64,000 bases of DNA from JBBRHQ01 sp963840235. Lineage in GTDB: Bacteria; Actinomycetota; Thermoleophilia; Solirubrobacterales; 70-9. A model generated the notes under the pieces. That model did not search any database. It was not told where the DNA came from and saw only the letters and a list, made by a program, of their open reading frames with translations. The stretch spans positions 270,612-334,611 of the forward strand of contig CAWIYC010000008.1 of NCBI GenBank assembly GCA_963840235.1, written 5' to 3'. The translations under genes were made by a program, and so were the position numbers. Positions 46,439 through 54,663 of the stretch are shown piece by piece (position 1 is the stretch's first letter; every line of letters starts with the position of its first letter).

Positions 46439-47503
46439 TCAGTCCGCCAGCCCCAGGCGCTCCAGCACCGGGGCGTCCTCGAGCGACTCGCCGGCGTGGT
46501 GCGCCTCGGGCAGCTCCACCCCGGGGACCGAGGGCACCCCGATCACGCTCAGCCCGGCGGCCCGGGCCGAGGCGACCCCGGTCGGCGAGTCCTCGAGCGC
46601 GACCACCCGCGGCCCCGGCTCGATCGCGAGCTGGCGGCAGGCCTCGACATAGGGGTCGGGCGCCGGCTTCGGGGCCGCGACCTCGTGGGCGCTGACGACG
46701 ACCCCGAACGCCTCGCCCATGCCGACCGCCCCCAGGGCCCGCTCGATGAAGGCCCGGGGAGAGTTGGAGACCAGCCCGATCGGGATCTCGAGGCGTTCCA
46801 GCTCCTCGACCAGGGCGCGGGCACCGACCATCTCCTCCACCCCGTTCTCCAGCTCGGCCATCACCAGCTCGTCGAGCTCGGCCATGATCTCGGCCGCCCT
46901 CCCCGGCTCGCCCAACCGCCGTTCCAGGATCCCGGCGGCGATCTGGGCCGAGGTCCCGACCAGCTCCTGTTTGTGCTCGATCGTGAACTCCAGGCCGCGG
47001 CGCTCGAACAGGTCCCGCTCGCCGCGGGTCCAGACCGACTCGGTGTCGAGCAGGAGGCCGTCGTTGTCGAAGATCACGGCGGCCGGCGGCAGCGCGGCCG
47101 CGGTCGCCCTCTCCCAGGTGAGGAAGCTCTGCATCCGCGACAGCTGCCCGTCGCGGCTGACGTAGTGCTGGCCGAAGGCGGCGTCGGCCTCGATCCCCTC
47201 CCGGCCGACCCCGCTGAAGCGGACCTTGACCACGATCTCGTCGGGGCCCGCCTCGATCCTCTCCTCGATGTCGATCCTGATCCCCTCCCACGGCTCCCTG
47301 AACTCCTCCCAGAAGCGGCGCACCTCCTCGCGTCCCAGGTACTCGCCCCCGAGCCCCGGGAAGACCCCGGCGGTGCGCCACTCGACCTCGGGATGGATCA
47401 AGGCCATGAAGGCGTCGACGTCGTTCCGGTTCCAGGCCGCGTAGGCGCGGTCGGTCAGATCGACGGTGGCGTTGCCCTCCCTCTTGCCGGAATGCCCGGG
47501 CAC
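46439..47503 (-). CDS. SnoaL-like / HAD-hydrolase fusion protein
   Basis: 354 residues in two parts. Residues 14-130 are a SnoaL/NTF2-like domain (AYAAWNRNDVDAFMALIHPEVEW near 20-43, REEVRRFWEEF). Residues 140-350 are a HAD phosphatase of the beta-phosphoglucomutase type: VIFDNDGLLLDTES (nucleophile Asp), LVSNSPRAF (motif II), KPAPDPY (motif III Lys) and ALEDSPTGVASARAAG (motif IV). Both halves look complete, so this is a real in-frame fusion in the assembled sequence. The HAD part should dephosphorylate or isomerise a small sugar phosphate. The SnoaL half may bind substrate. Confidence 0.85.
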   Translation of the reverse strand: MPGHSGKREGNATVDLTDRAYAAWNRNDVDAFMALIHPEVEWRTAGVFPGLGGEYLGREEVRRFWEEFREPWEGIRIDIEERIEAGPDEIVVKVRFSGVGREGIEADAAFGQHYVSRDGQLSRMQSFLTWERATAAALPPAAVIFDNDGLLLDTESVWTRGERDLFERRGLEFTIEHKQELVGTSAQIAAGILERRLGEPGRAAEIMAELDELVMAELENGVEEMVGARALVEELERLEIPIGLVSNSPRAFIERALGAVGMGEAFGVVVSAHEVAAPKPAPDPYVEACRQLAIEPGPRVVALEDSPTGVASARAAGLSVIGVPSVPGVELPEAHHAGESLEDAPVLERLGLAD

Positions 47504-47594
47504 GCCGCGAGTATCGCCTAGACGGAAGCGCCGCGCGGCGGGGCCGCCTCATGACCGGCGATCGGATCGAGCCCCACCCCCTCCCGGCTCTTTC

Positions 47595-47645
47595 CGAACT
47601 GAAGCCATTCTTGCCCGGGGGGTGGAGCGAAATGGCGACAGTTCG
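47595..47645. repeat. Dispersed palindrome family C, copy 1
   Basis: CGAACTG...GCCATT (47595-47609) pairs with AATGGC...CAGTTCG (47631-47645), with a G/C-rich loop CCCGGGGGGTGGAGCG. The outer 7-bp and inner 6-bp stems are perfect, separated by an AA/GA mismatch. The homologous copy is at 51035-51085. Here it sits in the divergent gap between the fusion gene (minus) and the VOC gene (plus), so termination cannot be its only role. Confidence 0.8.
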
Positions 47646-47685
47646 ATCCGGGGTGCTGGATCTGATTCGGTAGGGTCACGTCTCC

Positions 47686-48108
47686 GTGACCGATTCGACA
47701 CACATCGTCACCGGCACCGACTTCGTCACCGTGCCCACCAAGGATTTCGACGCGGCGGTCGAGTTCTACGGGACGGTCCTCGGGATGCCGAACTCGGCCC
47801 GCTACGGCCAGAGGCCCGGGGCCGAGTTCGAGACCGGCAACCTGACCCTGGCGGTGATGGAATCCGAGGCGTTCGGCTTCGACTTCCAGGCCAACGCCAA
47901 TCCGATCGCGCTCCAGGTCGAGGACGTCGAGGCGGCGCGGGCGGAGCTCGAGTCGCGCGGCGTCACCTTCGGTGCCGACACCCTCGACACCGGCGTCTGC
48001 CACATGGCCTTCTTCAAGGACCCCGACGGCAACGCCCTGATGCTCCACCACCGCTACGCACCCCGCGCGACGCCGACGCCGACGCCTGAGCACGTCAAGC
48101 GGGAGTAG
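47686..48108 (+). CDS. VOC-family (glyoxalase-like) protein
   Basis: 140 residues forming two beta-alpha-beta-beta-beta modules: TDFVTVPTKDFDAAVEFYGTVLGM (8-31), IALQVEDVEAARAELESRGV and FFKDPDGNALMLHH near the end. The metal ligands expected at the start (Thr/His/Gln) and end (E/H in MLHH) are partly present. It could be a lyase, dioxygenase or resistance protein; the family alone does not say. GTG start at 47686 with the sequence opening MTDSTHIVTGTDF. Confidence 0.85.
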   Translation: MTDSTHIVTGTDFVTVPTKDFDAAVEFYGTVLGMPNSARYGQRPGAEFETGNLTLAVMESEAFGFDFQANANPIALQVEDVEAARAELESRGVTFGADTLDTGVCHMAFFKDPDGNALMLHHRYAPRATPTPTPEHVKRE

Positions 48109-48118
48109 CGGCCGACCC

Positions 48119-48168
48119 CGCCCAACCGCGGGTCGACGCCGCCCGCCCAACCGCGGGTCGACGCCGCC
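48119..48168. repeat. 25-bp tandem duplication
   Basis: CGCCCAACCGCGGGTCGACG followed by CCGCC occurs twice in direct succession (48119-48143, 48144-48168), just past the VOC stop and before palindrome A2. Confidence 0.85.
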
Positions 48169-48184
48169 CAAAGCCCATGCTCAG

Positions 48185-48222
48185 TGAAGGGTTTCAGCAC
48201 TCATAGGTGCTGAAACCCTTCA
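48185..48222. repeat. Dispersed palindrome family A, copy 2
   Basis: Perfect 16-bp arms TGAAGGGTTTCAGCAC (48185-48200) and GTGCTGAAACCCTTCA (48207-48222) enclose the 6-nt loop TCATAG. Copy 1 at 16878-16917 shares the outer TGAAGGGTT/AACCCTTCA and the following GCGA. It lies between the convergent VOC and sirtuin genes, a position suited to a bidirectional terminator. Confidence 0.85.
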
Positions 48223-48293
48223 GCGACCTGTTCGCGCGACCGCTCAAGCGAACGCGACGGCTCGCCGAGGGGCGGCCAGGCGCTGGCGGCCGC

Positions 48294-49064
48294 TCAGCCG
48301 AGGGCGGCGAGGACCGCGCCCAGCTCTTCGACCACGTCGCCGTCGAGCTTGACCTCGGCCTCCGAGTCATAGGGGGTCGGGCCCTGGGTGATGATCGCCA
48401 GCCGGGCGCCGCCCCGCAGGGCCAGCTGCGGCAGTCCGGCGGCCGGGTGCACCTCGAGCGAGGAGCCGACGCAGATCATCAGCTCGGCCCGCTCGGCCAG
48501 CGACTGCGCCTGGACCATCGCCGACTCCGGCAGCAGCTCGCCGAAGAGGACGACGTCGGGCTTGACCAGTCCGGCGCAGACCGAGCACTCGGCCACCCCG
48601 TCGTCGCCGAACAGGGCCTCGACCTCCTCCAGCGGGTAGGTGGCGTTGCAGAAGGTGCAGGATGAGGTCTCGATCGAGCCGTGGACCTCGACCACCCGTT
48701 GCGAGCCGGCGGCGCGGTGAAGGCCGTCGATGTTCTGGGTGATCACGCCCTCGAGCAGGCCGCGGCGCTCGAGCTCGGCCAGGGCCCCGTGCGCGGGGTT
48801 CGGGCGTTTCTCGGCAAGAGTCTCGAACCGGGGGCGGTAGAACTGCCAGAAGCGGGCCGGGTCGCGGCGGAAGGCGTCGATGTGGGCGACCTCCATCGGG
48901 TCGACGTTCTCCCAGATGCCGGTGCCGGGAGAGCGGAAGTCGGGGATGCCCGAGGGCACCGAGATTCCGGCGCCGGTCAGTGCCACCGTGCAACCGGAGC
49001 CCTCGATCAATTGAGCCAGCCGCGCGGCGTCGGTCGCGCTCGTCCCTGCTGCCTTGGCCTCCAC
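48294..49064 (-). CDS. NAD-dependent protein deacylase (sirtuin)
   Basis: 256 residues. Sir2-family: GAGISVPSGIPDFRSPG near 30-46 binds NAD, the catalytic His is in QNIDGLHRAAGS near 115, and a zinc ribbon uses four Cys (CTFC and CSVC around 135 and 161). GELLPESAMVQAQ and CVGSSLEVHPAAGLP complete the fold. It removes acyl groups from protein Lys and makes nicotinamide plus O-acyl-ADP-ribose. It corresponds to CobB of other bacteria by motif; orthology is not proved. No acyl-CoA synthetase is adjacent. Confidence 0.93.
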   Translation of the reverse strand: MEAKAAGTSATDAARLAQLIEGSGCTVALTGAGISVPSGIPDFRSPGTGIWENVDPMEVAHIDAFRRDPARFWQFYRPRFETLAEKRPNPAHGALAELERRGLLEGVITQNIDGLHRAAGSQRVVEVHGSIETSSCTFCNATYPLEEVEALFGDDGVAECSVCAGLVKPDVVLFGELLPESAMVQAQSLAERAELMICVGSSLEVHPAAGLPQLALRGGARLAIITQGPTPYDSEAEVKLDGDVVEELGAVLAALG

Positions 49065-49174
49065 GGCGCCCAGTCTGCCAGTCCGCGGCGAACGGTGACG
49101 GACGATTGTCCGTCGGGCGCTTCCGCCAAGATCGTCGCGCGATGCTTCGGTTCAAGATACGACGAGGGAGCGAG

Positions 49175-50095
49175 ATGAGCAAACGGCTGGGAACGACGAT
49201 TGGGCTCGCGGCCCTGCTGCTGGCGGCGGTGGCGGCCACGCCGATGGTCGCTGGCGCCGCCGCGCGCAGCCGGGTCCTCTTCACCAGCGGGCGCTCGATC
49301 GTCGCGATCAGCCCGACCGGCCACCATCAGCACGTCCTCTACCACACCCGCTCCCCCGCCACGGTGTCCTCGCCATCGGAGACCAAGGGCGGCCGCAAGA
49401 TCGCCTTCCTCTACCGGGTCAACTCCAACCACGGCGGCCCCGGCCCGCCGCGCACCGTCAACAAGCTCTTCGTCGCCCGCCGCAACGGCAGCCACCGCCG
49501 GCTCGTGCGCAAGTTCGTAAACGTCGAGGTCGCGTCGCTGCAGATATCGCCGAACGGGCGCCGGCTCGTGTTCAGCCGGCAGGGCAGCGTCTCCTCGAGC
49601 ACCCAGCACATCTACACGGTGAGGACCAACGGTCACGGGCTGCGGCGGGTGACCAACACGAGCTCCTCGGACACCGACCCCCAGTTCACTCCCAGCGGCA
49701 GGCGGATCGTGTTCACCAAGAACGGTGGCGGCGGGCACCGCACGGGCATCGCCAAGGTCCGGCTCTCGGGCGGCTCCGGGCACATCATCTACTACTCCGG
49801 CAGCGCCTCGCAGCCGAGCTACTCCCCCGACGGACGCCGGATCGCCTTCGTCAACGCCGGCGGCGCGGCCCTCTACCACGCCTGGGTGATGCGCTCCAAC
49901 GGCCACGGCGCCCATGTCCTCGTCCGCAACCACTCGCAGCAGTTCAACCCCGGCTTCTCGCCCAGCGGGCGCAGTCTCGTGTTCGAGCAGGAGCACCTGC
50001 CCGTGGTCAGCTGGACCCTGCAGACGGTGCGCCGCGACGGCAGCCACCGCAGGGTTTTCTTCCACGGCGGCAACGACCCCGTCTGGGTTCGCTGA
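49175..50095 (+). CDS. Secreted TolB-like beta-propeller protein
   Basis: 306 residues. ATG at 49175 follows GAGGGAGCGAG, and its signal peptide is MSKRLGTTIGLAALLLAAVAATPMVAGAAA. The mature part has five or six WD40-like/TolB repeats with PD40 signatures: ISPNGRRLVFSRQG, FTPSGRRIVFTKNG, YSPDGRRIAFVNAG and FSPSGRSLVFEQEH. A longer frame from 48980 adds unrelated low-complexity residues. It is probably an extracellular or membrane-tethered scaffold. Sirtuin (divergent) and the small membrane protein downstream give no clear function. Confidence 0.85.
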   Translation: MSKRLGTTIGLAALLLAAVAATPMVAGAAARSRVLFTSGRSIVAISPTGHHQHVLYHTRSPATVSSPSETKGGRKIAFLYRVNSNHGGPGPPRTVNKLFVARRNGSHRRLVRKFVNVEVASLQISPNGRRLVFSRQGSVSSSTQHIYTVRTNGHGLRRVTNTSSSDTDPQFTPSGRRIVFTKNGGGGHRTGIAKVRLSGGSGHIIYYSGSASQPSYSPDGRRIAFVNAGGAALYHAWVMRSNGHGAHVLVRNHSQQFNPGFSPSGRSLVFEQEHLPVVSWTLQTVRRDGSHRRVFFHGGNDPVWVR

Positions 50096-50241
50096 GCGGT
50101 CGGTATGTTGAGGGCGGCTCCGCTGGGGGCGCGTCCGTTTGGGCGCGTCCGCCGAGCGGGTCTGGTTCGCATCGCGGCAAACGGGTAAACCGCTAGCCCG
50201 ACGAGACAACCCTCTTCAACCCCCGTCAATGGAGGCCTCGA

Positions 50242-50595
50242 ATGGCAAGCGGCAGATCTTCGAAGTCAAGCGGACCCAGCAAGCTGCGCCTCGCCCGAGG
50301 CGGCATCCGGGCGCTGTTGATGGCGCGGCGCTTGCGCTCAAACGTGCGCTCGCGGCGCCGGGGCAAGGAGGAGCCCGATCGTAGGCGGGCCTCGAGAAAG
50401 GTCGTCGCGCTGAGCCTCGGCCTCGTCGCCTTGGGCCTCGCCGCCGTGGGCCTCTACCTGATGCGAGATCGCATCCCGGGCCCCTGGCGGAAGCCGGGCG
50501 CACCCACGGAGGGCGGCGACCAGGCCGCCGAAGCCGCCGCGGACGCCGAGCCGAAATCCGACGATGGACCAACCCCCGAGATCGCGGTCGTCTGA
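50242..50595 (+). CDS. Small single-pass membrane protein, unknown function
   Basis: 117 residues. A very basic N-terminus (KLRLARGG, RRLRSNVRSRRRG, ASRK) is followed by one membrane helix (VVALSLGLVALGLAAVGLYL, near 54-73) and an acidic, Pro/Ala-rich exterior tail (AEAAADAEPKSDDGPTPE). This suggests an N-in topology with a disordered outer tail. GGAGG six bases before ATG 50242 supports the start. No family recognised. Confidence 0.65.
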   Translation: MASGRSSKSSGPSKLRLARGGIRALLMARRLRSNVRSRRRGKEEPDRRRASRKVVALSLGLVALGLAAVGLYLMRDRIPGPWRKPGAPTEGGDQAAEAAADAEPKSDDGPTPEIAVV

Positions 50596-50667
50596 GCCAT
50601 CCGAGCGGGCATTGACCCGCCGCGGCCGCGGACGTAGGCTCGCCCCAAACCGATGAAAGGAGTCAGC

Positions 50668-51024
50668 ATGGCTGACGCAGCACTGTTTCTCGGCTGGGGA
50701 CAGGTGGTTCGCGGACGGGAGGCGCGGGCAGTCAAGGTGTTCAACGAGAGCGTTGAGTACTGGGGCGGCCTCCAGGGCGACGGCAAGATCGAGGACTTCG
50801 AGGTGGTCCTGCTGAATCCCCACGGAGGCGAACTCGCCGGCTTCGCGCTGCTGCGCGGCAGCCGGGAGCAGATCGCCGCCCTGCACACCGACGACGAGTT
50901 CGAGCGGCGCATCACCCGCGCCGACATGATCGTCGAGAACCAGGGCGTGGTCGACGCCGCCATCGGCGAGGGCATCGCCCGCGGAATGGGCCTCTACCAG
51001 CAGGAGATCGACGACCTGGACTGA
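50668..51024 (+). CDS. Small soluble protein of unknown family
   Basis: 118 residues. LFLGWGQVVRGREARAVKVFNESVEYWG is a helix with conserved Trp/aromatics, followed by KIEDFEVVLLNPHGGELAGFALLRGSREQIAALHTDDEFERRITRAD, a beta-alpha-beta arrangement suggestive of a dimeric alpha/beta (ferredoxin-like) fold such as YCII-related proteins. No catalytic residue stands out. ATG 50668 has AAAGGAG seven bases upstream, which rules out the earlier ATG at 50653 that overlaps it. Confidence 0.7.
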   Translation: MADAALFLGWGQVVRGREARAVKVFNESVEYWGGLQGDGKIEDFEVVLLNPHGGELAGFALLRGSREQIAALHTDDEFERRITRADMIVENQGVVDAAIGEGIARGMGLYQQEIDDLD

Positions 51025-51034
51025 TCCCCTCACC

Positions 51035-51085
51035 CGAACTGAAGCCATTTACCCCCGAGGGGTGGGGGTAAATGGCGACAGTTCG
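51035..51085. repeat. Dispersed palindrome family C, copy 2
   Basis: CGAACTG (51035-51041) pairs with CAGTTCG (51079-51085), and GCCATTTACCCCC (51044-51056) with GGGGGTAAATGGC (51064-51076), separated by a 2x2 mismatch. Copy 1 is at 47595-47645. It sits between two convergent genes, where it can serve as a terminator. Confidence 0.85.
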
Positions 51086-51132
51086 AGGGGGTGTCGCCGC
51101 GGGGCCGGGGGCGGCCCGGGGGCGCAGGCCTC

Positions 51133-53136
51133 CTACTTGCCGCTCCACTTCGGCGTGCGCTTGCCGAGGAAGGCCGAGATGCCCTCGCGCGCGTCCTCGG
51201 ACTGGAACGCCGTGGCGAAGCCCTGCTTCTCGGCCTCGATGCCCTCGTCGATGTCGGCCTTGCCCGAGACCAGCTTGATCTGCTCGACCGCCAGCGGGGC
51301 CTGGCCGGCGAGGCGACGGCCCCAGGCGAGCGCGGTGTCGAACAGCTCGTGGTCGGGGACGACCGCGTTCACCAGTCCTGATTCCAGCGCGTCGTCGGCG
51401 GAGATCGCGTCGCCGATCAGGTTCATCTCCAGGGCCTTGTTGGGGCCGACCAGCGCCGGCAGGCGCTGGGTGCCGCCGAAGCCGGGGATGATCCCCAGCT
51501 TGATCTCGGGCTGGCCGAAGGTCGCGGCCTCGGCCGCCAGGCGCACGTCGCAGGCCATCGAGACCTCGCAGCCGCCGCCGAAGGCGAGCGCGTTGACGGC
51601 GGCGATCGTCGCCACCCGCGCCTTGCCGAAATCGCGCAGCAGGGCGTGGCCGGAGTCGATCAGCTCGCGCCCCTGCGACTCGTCGGTCATCGAGGTGAAG
51701 GCCTTGATGTCGGCGCCGGCGCTGTATACGAGCGGGATCGAGGAGGCGATCACCATCGCCCCGATCTCTGAGTTGGCCTTGACCTTCTCCCAGACCTCTC
51801 CCAGGTCCTTGATCACCTGCGGCGAGACCGCGTTCATCGGCGGGTTGACGAGCCAGGCGACGGCGACGTTGCCGCGCGTCTCCAGCTTCACCTTCTCCGG
51901 CTGATCGCCCTCGTCGGGCTGCGGGTAGGGGTAGAAGCCCTGGCCCGACTTCAGCCCGAGCCGGCCCTGGGCGACCAGCCGCTTCAGCGTCACCGGCGCG
52001 GCGAAGCGCTCGCCGTGGGCCTCCTCCAGCTCCTCGATCCGCTCCAACATCACGTCGAGCCCCTCGAGGTCGGCCTTCCAGAACGGCGGGAAGAGGCCGC
52101 GGCGCGGGTCCATCCCGGCGCCGGCCATCATCCCGACGTCGATGTCGCGGGCGCTGGCGACGCCCTCCTCCAGCAGCAGGCAGGCCTCGATCAGCGCCTT
52201 GCAGGCGAACAGCTCCGCCAGCTCCTCGCCGTCGGGCTCGCCCTCGCCGGCGAGCTGCGGCTCGCCGTCCTTGTAGAAGCCCTCGCCGCCGCTCTTGGCG
52301 CCGAGCTTGCCCTCGGAGACGAGCTTCTTCATCCCCTGGTGGACGTAGAAGGAGTCGCCGTAGGAGTCCCTCAGGTGCTCGGCGACGTGGAGGATCGTGT
52401 CGAGGCCGAGCATGTCGCCGAGGATGAAGGGGCCCATCGGCGCCGCGTTGGCGGCGGCGACGCCCTCGTCGATCGCCTTGATCGAGAGCCCCTTCTCCTC
52501 CTGGGCGCGCCAGATCTCGCCGACGGCGGAGTTGAGGATGCGGTTGACGACGAAGCCGGGGACCTCGCCGCAGACGATCGGCTGCTTCCTGATCGCCTGG
52601 GCGAAGTTGGAGGCGGCCTGGGCCGTATCGGGCGTCGTCTCCTCGCCGAAGATGACCTCGATCAGCGGCATCACCGAGGCCGGGTAGAAGAAGTGGAAGC
52701 CGACGACCTTGTCGGCGCGCAGGGTCGCCTCGCCGATCTCCGAGATCGAGAGCGAGGAGGTGTTGGAGGCGAGGATCGCGTGGCCGGGAGTGACCGCGTC
52801 GAGCTCGGCGAAGACGGCCTGCTTGATCTCCATCTTTTCCGGCACCGCCTCGATCACGAAGTCGACGTCGCCGAAGCCGGAGTAGTCGGTGGCGCCCGTG
52901 ATCAGCGACATCACGTGCTCGAGCTGGGCGTCGGCCTGCTCCTGGGTCAGCTTCTCCTTCTTCACCAGCGAAGCGAGCTGGCCCTGGGTGACCCCGCGGG
53001 CCTTCTCGATCGCGGCGTCGACGAAGCGCTGCTCGATGTCCTTGACGACGACGGGGACGTCGGCGGCGGCGATCGTCTGCGCGATCTCGCCCCCCATGGT
53101 TCCTCCGCCGACGACGGCGGCCTTGAATACGAACAT
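51133..53136 (-). CDS. Fused 3-hydroxyacyl-CoA dehydrogenase / enoyl-CoA hydratase
   Basis: 667 residues. Residues 1-180 form the NAD-binding domain (VGGGTMGGEIAQ at 9-20, FHFFYPASVMPL). Residues 181-390 are two hydroxyacyl-CoA dehydrogenase C-terminal domains (GFVVNRIL, DTILHVAEHLRD). From about 410 a crotonase domain: SAGADIKAF and GGGCEVSMACDVRLA form the oxyanion hole and the Glu ligand pair is PEIKLGIIPGFGG. In E. coli FadB the hydratase is N-terminal; here the order is reversed. Both reactions belong to fatty-acid beta-oxidation. A thiolase is not adjacent. Confidence 0.93.
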   Translation of the reverse strand: MFVFKAAVVGGGTMGGEIAQTIAAADVPVVVKDIEQRFVDAAIEKARGVTQGQLASLVKKEKLTQEQADAQLEHVMSLITGATDYSGFGDVDFVIEAVPEKMEIKQAVFAELDAVTPGHAILASNTSSLSISEIGEATLRADKVVGFHFFYPASVMPLIEVIFGEETTPDTAQAASNFAQAIRKQPIVCGEVPGFVVNRILNSAVGEIWRAQEEKGLSIKAIDEGVAAANAAPMGPFILGDMLGLDTILHVAEHLRDSYGDSFYVHQGMKKLVSEGKLGAKSGGEGFYKDGEPQLAGEGEPDGEELAELFACKALIEACLLLEEGVASARDIDVGMMAGAGMDPRRGLFPPFWKADLEGLDVMLERIEELEEAHGERFAAPVTLKRLVAQGRLGLKSGQGFYPYPQPDEGDQPEKVKLETRGNVAVAWLVNPPMNAVSPQVIKDLGEVWEKVKANSEIGAMVIASSIPLVYSAGADIKAFTSMTDESQGRELIDSGHALLRDFGKARVATIAAVNALAFGGGCEVSMACDVRLAAEAATFGQPEIKLGIIPGFGGTQRLPALVGPNKALEMNLIGDAISADDALESGLVNAVVPDHELFDTALAWGRRLAGQAPLAVEQIKLVSGKADIDEGIEAEKQGFATAFQSEDAREGISAFLGKRTPKWSGK

Positions 53137-53227
53137 TTCTGGGATTCCTCCGGAGGTCTCGGGCTTGGGGCGCGGAGGCTATCGGCGCGGCGGCGCGGGC
53201 GCGCCCCGGCCCGCGGTGGCCGAAGCG

Positions 53228-53410
53228 CTAACCGGGCTCCTCGCCGTCGCGCTTGCGGGCGAAGGCCCAGATCAGGGCCCCGACCGCGACCAGGCCGATG
53301 ATCGGGATCAGGCCGACGAAGACCGCGGTCCAGGCGTTGTGGGCACCGTGGGCGGCGGCGCCGGGAACCCGATGGAGGTGGGATTGCGAGGCCAGCAGCA
53401 GGCGGTGCAT
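53228..53410 (-). CDS. Small membrane protein
   Basis: 60 residues. HRVPGAAAHGAHNAWTAVFVG is followed by one membrane helix (LIPIIGLVAVGALIWAFA) and a KRDGEEPG tail. Codon bias is normal for this genome. It lies 91 bp upstream of the beta-oxidation fusion on the same strand and could be co-transcribed. A gene of this size with a single helix is easily missed; the call rests on the hydrophobic helix and intact codon use, not homology. Confidence 0.55.
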   Translation of the reverse strand: MHRLLLASQSHLHRVPGAAAHGAHNAWTAVFVGLIPIIGLVAVGALIWAFARKRDGEEPG

Positions 53411-53448
53411 CGCGGCCGAGCATACGCCGCTGTCACCCTTTTCCGTCC

Positions 53449-54216
53449 ATGGGCCGCATCATCGACTTCGAGATCGAGCTCGACCGCGACGCCTGCGAGC
53501 AGGTTGCCGAGCACGAGTGGGGCGCCTCCTTCCTCTGCCCCTCGATCCCGCTGATCTGGGATGCCAACTGCGTCCTGATCGAGCGGCCGGAAATGAGCGC
53601 CGCCGAGATCGCCACCGTCGCCGACGAGGTCATCGGCGGCGCCGGGATGGAGCACCGCACGGTGCTGGTCCGCGACATCGGGGCCGCCGCCGGTCTGGTG
53701 GCCGACTTCGAAGCGCTCGGCTGGAGCGTCGAGCGCGTGCTGCGGATGGACTGGCGGCGCCCGCCGGACCGGGAATCGGAGGTCGAGGTCGAGGAGGTCG
53801 GCCAGGACGAGCTCGACGGGATACGGCGCCAGCTGATCCGCGACGGCCTGCCGGTGTCGGGGGGCCAGGCCGAGCAGACGATCGAGCAGATGCTCGAGTG
53901 GGACCGGATGCTCGGGGCGGTCGGCGGCGACCGCTGGTTCATGGCCCGCGCCGACGGCGATCCCGCCGCCTGCTGCCGCCTCCTCTCCCGTGACGGGATC
54001 GGCCAGGTCGAGGACGTCGGCACCCTGCCGGGGGCGCGCGAGCGCGGCCTCGGCCGCGCCGTCACCCTCGCCGCCGCCCGCGCCTCGGCCGCCGACGGCA
54101 ACGAGCTCACCTACCTCGGCGCCCTCGCCGACGACTGGCCGCGGCTGATGTACGAGAAGCTCGGCTTCGAGGAGGCCGGCGAGACGCTCGCCTTCCGCCG
54201 CAGGCCGGGCCGCTAG
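53449..54216 (+). CDS. GNAT-family N-acetyltransferase
   Basis: 255 residues. The C-terminal half has the GNAT acetyl-CoA-binding core: VEDVGTLPGARERGLGRAVTLAAA (near 183-206; the RxxGxG/A loop is RERGLG), then TYLGALADDWPRLMYEKLGFEEAGE. The N-terminal 110 residues are a second, divergent GNAT-like module (HRTVLVRDIGAAAGL, FEALGWSVERVLRM), a tandem architecture common in this family. The acceptor is unknown. Its start diverges from the small membrane protein. Confidence 0.85.
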   Translation: MGRIIDFEIELDRDACEQVAEHEWGASFLCPSIPLIWDANCVLIERPEMSAAEIATVADEVIGGAGMEHRTVLVRDIGAAAGLVADFEALGWSVERVLRMDWRRPPDRESEVEVEEVGQDELDGIRRQLIRDGLPVSGGQAEQTIEQMLEWDRMLGAVGGDRWFMARADGDPAACCRLLSRDGIGQVEDVGTLPGARERGLGRAVTLAAARASAADGNELTYLGALADDWPRLMYEKLGFEEAGETLAFRRRPGR

Positions 54217-54240
54217 CGCGCTGGGGGGCAGCTCACCTCT

Positions 54241-54663
54241 CTAGAGACTCCCCCGCTCCGCCAGCCAGACGCTCTCGAAGCGCAGGTCGGTGCGCTCGCG
54301 AATGACGTCGTAGTGGTGGTCGTAGTGGAGGATGTCGGCGCCGTGGCGGTCGGCGATCGCCGCCAGCAGCACATCCGAGCCGGGCAGACGGTGATGCCCG
54401 GCCCGAACCAGCTGAGCCTGGGCATCGAGGGTTCGTTCTTCGACGGCCCCATCGATCGGCAGGTAGGGAAACGCGAGCAGCTCCTCCAGCATCTGCTCGT
54501 GTTCGGCGGTATCGCGTGCCGTGTATCCGGCCTCGAGCAGGAACGGCAGTGCGACCGCGACGTTGCCGCGATCGATCTCGCCGGCGATCTCCCCGGCCCG
54601 ATTCGGATCAAGGACGCGATGAGAGATCCTCACCCAGGCCGAGTTGTCAAGGAGCAGGCTCAT
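54241..54663 (-). CDS. vapC: PIN-domain toxin (VapC)
   Basis: 140 residues of the PIN-like nuclease fold. The metal-binding acidic residues are D6 (LLDNSAWVR), E44 (LLEAGYTA), D98 (PGSDVLLAA) and D116-D120 (HYDHHYD). Such proteins cut tRNA or rRNA in Mg2+-dependent fashion when freed from their antitoxin. It starts at 54663, overlapping the antitoxin stop by 17 bp, as VapBC pairs usually do. The target RNA cannot be predicted from this sequence. Confidence 0.88.
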   Translation of the reverse strand: MSLLLDNSAWVRISHRVLDPNRAGEIAGEIDRGNVAVALPFLLEAGYTARDTAEHEQMLEELLAFPYLPIDGAVEERTLDAQAQLVRAGHHRLPGSDVLLAAIADRHGADILHYDHHYDVIRERTDLRFESVWLAERGSL

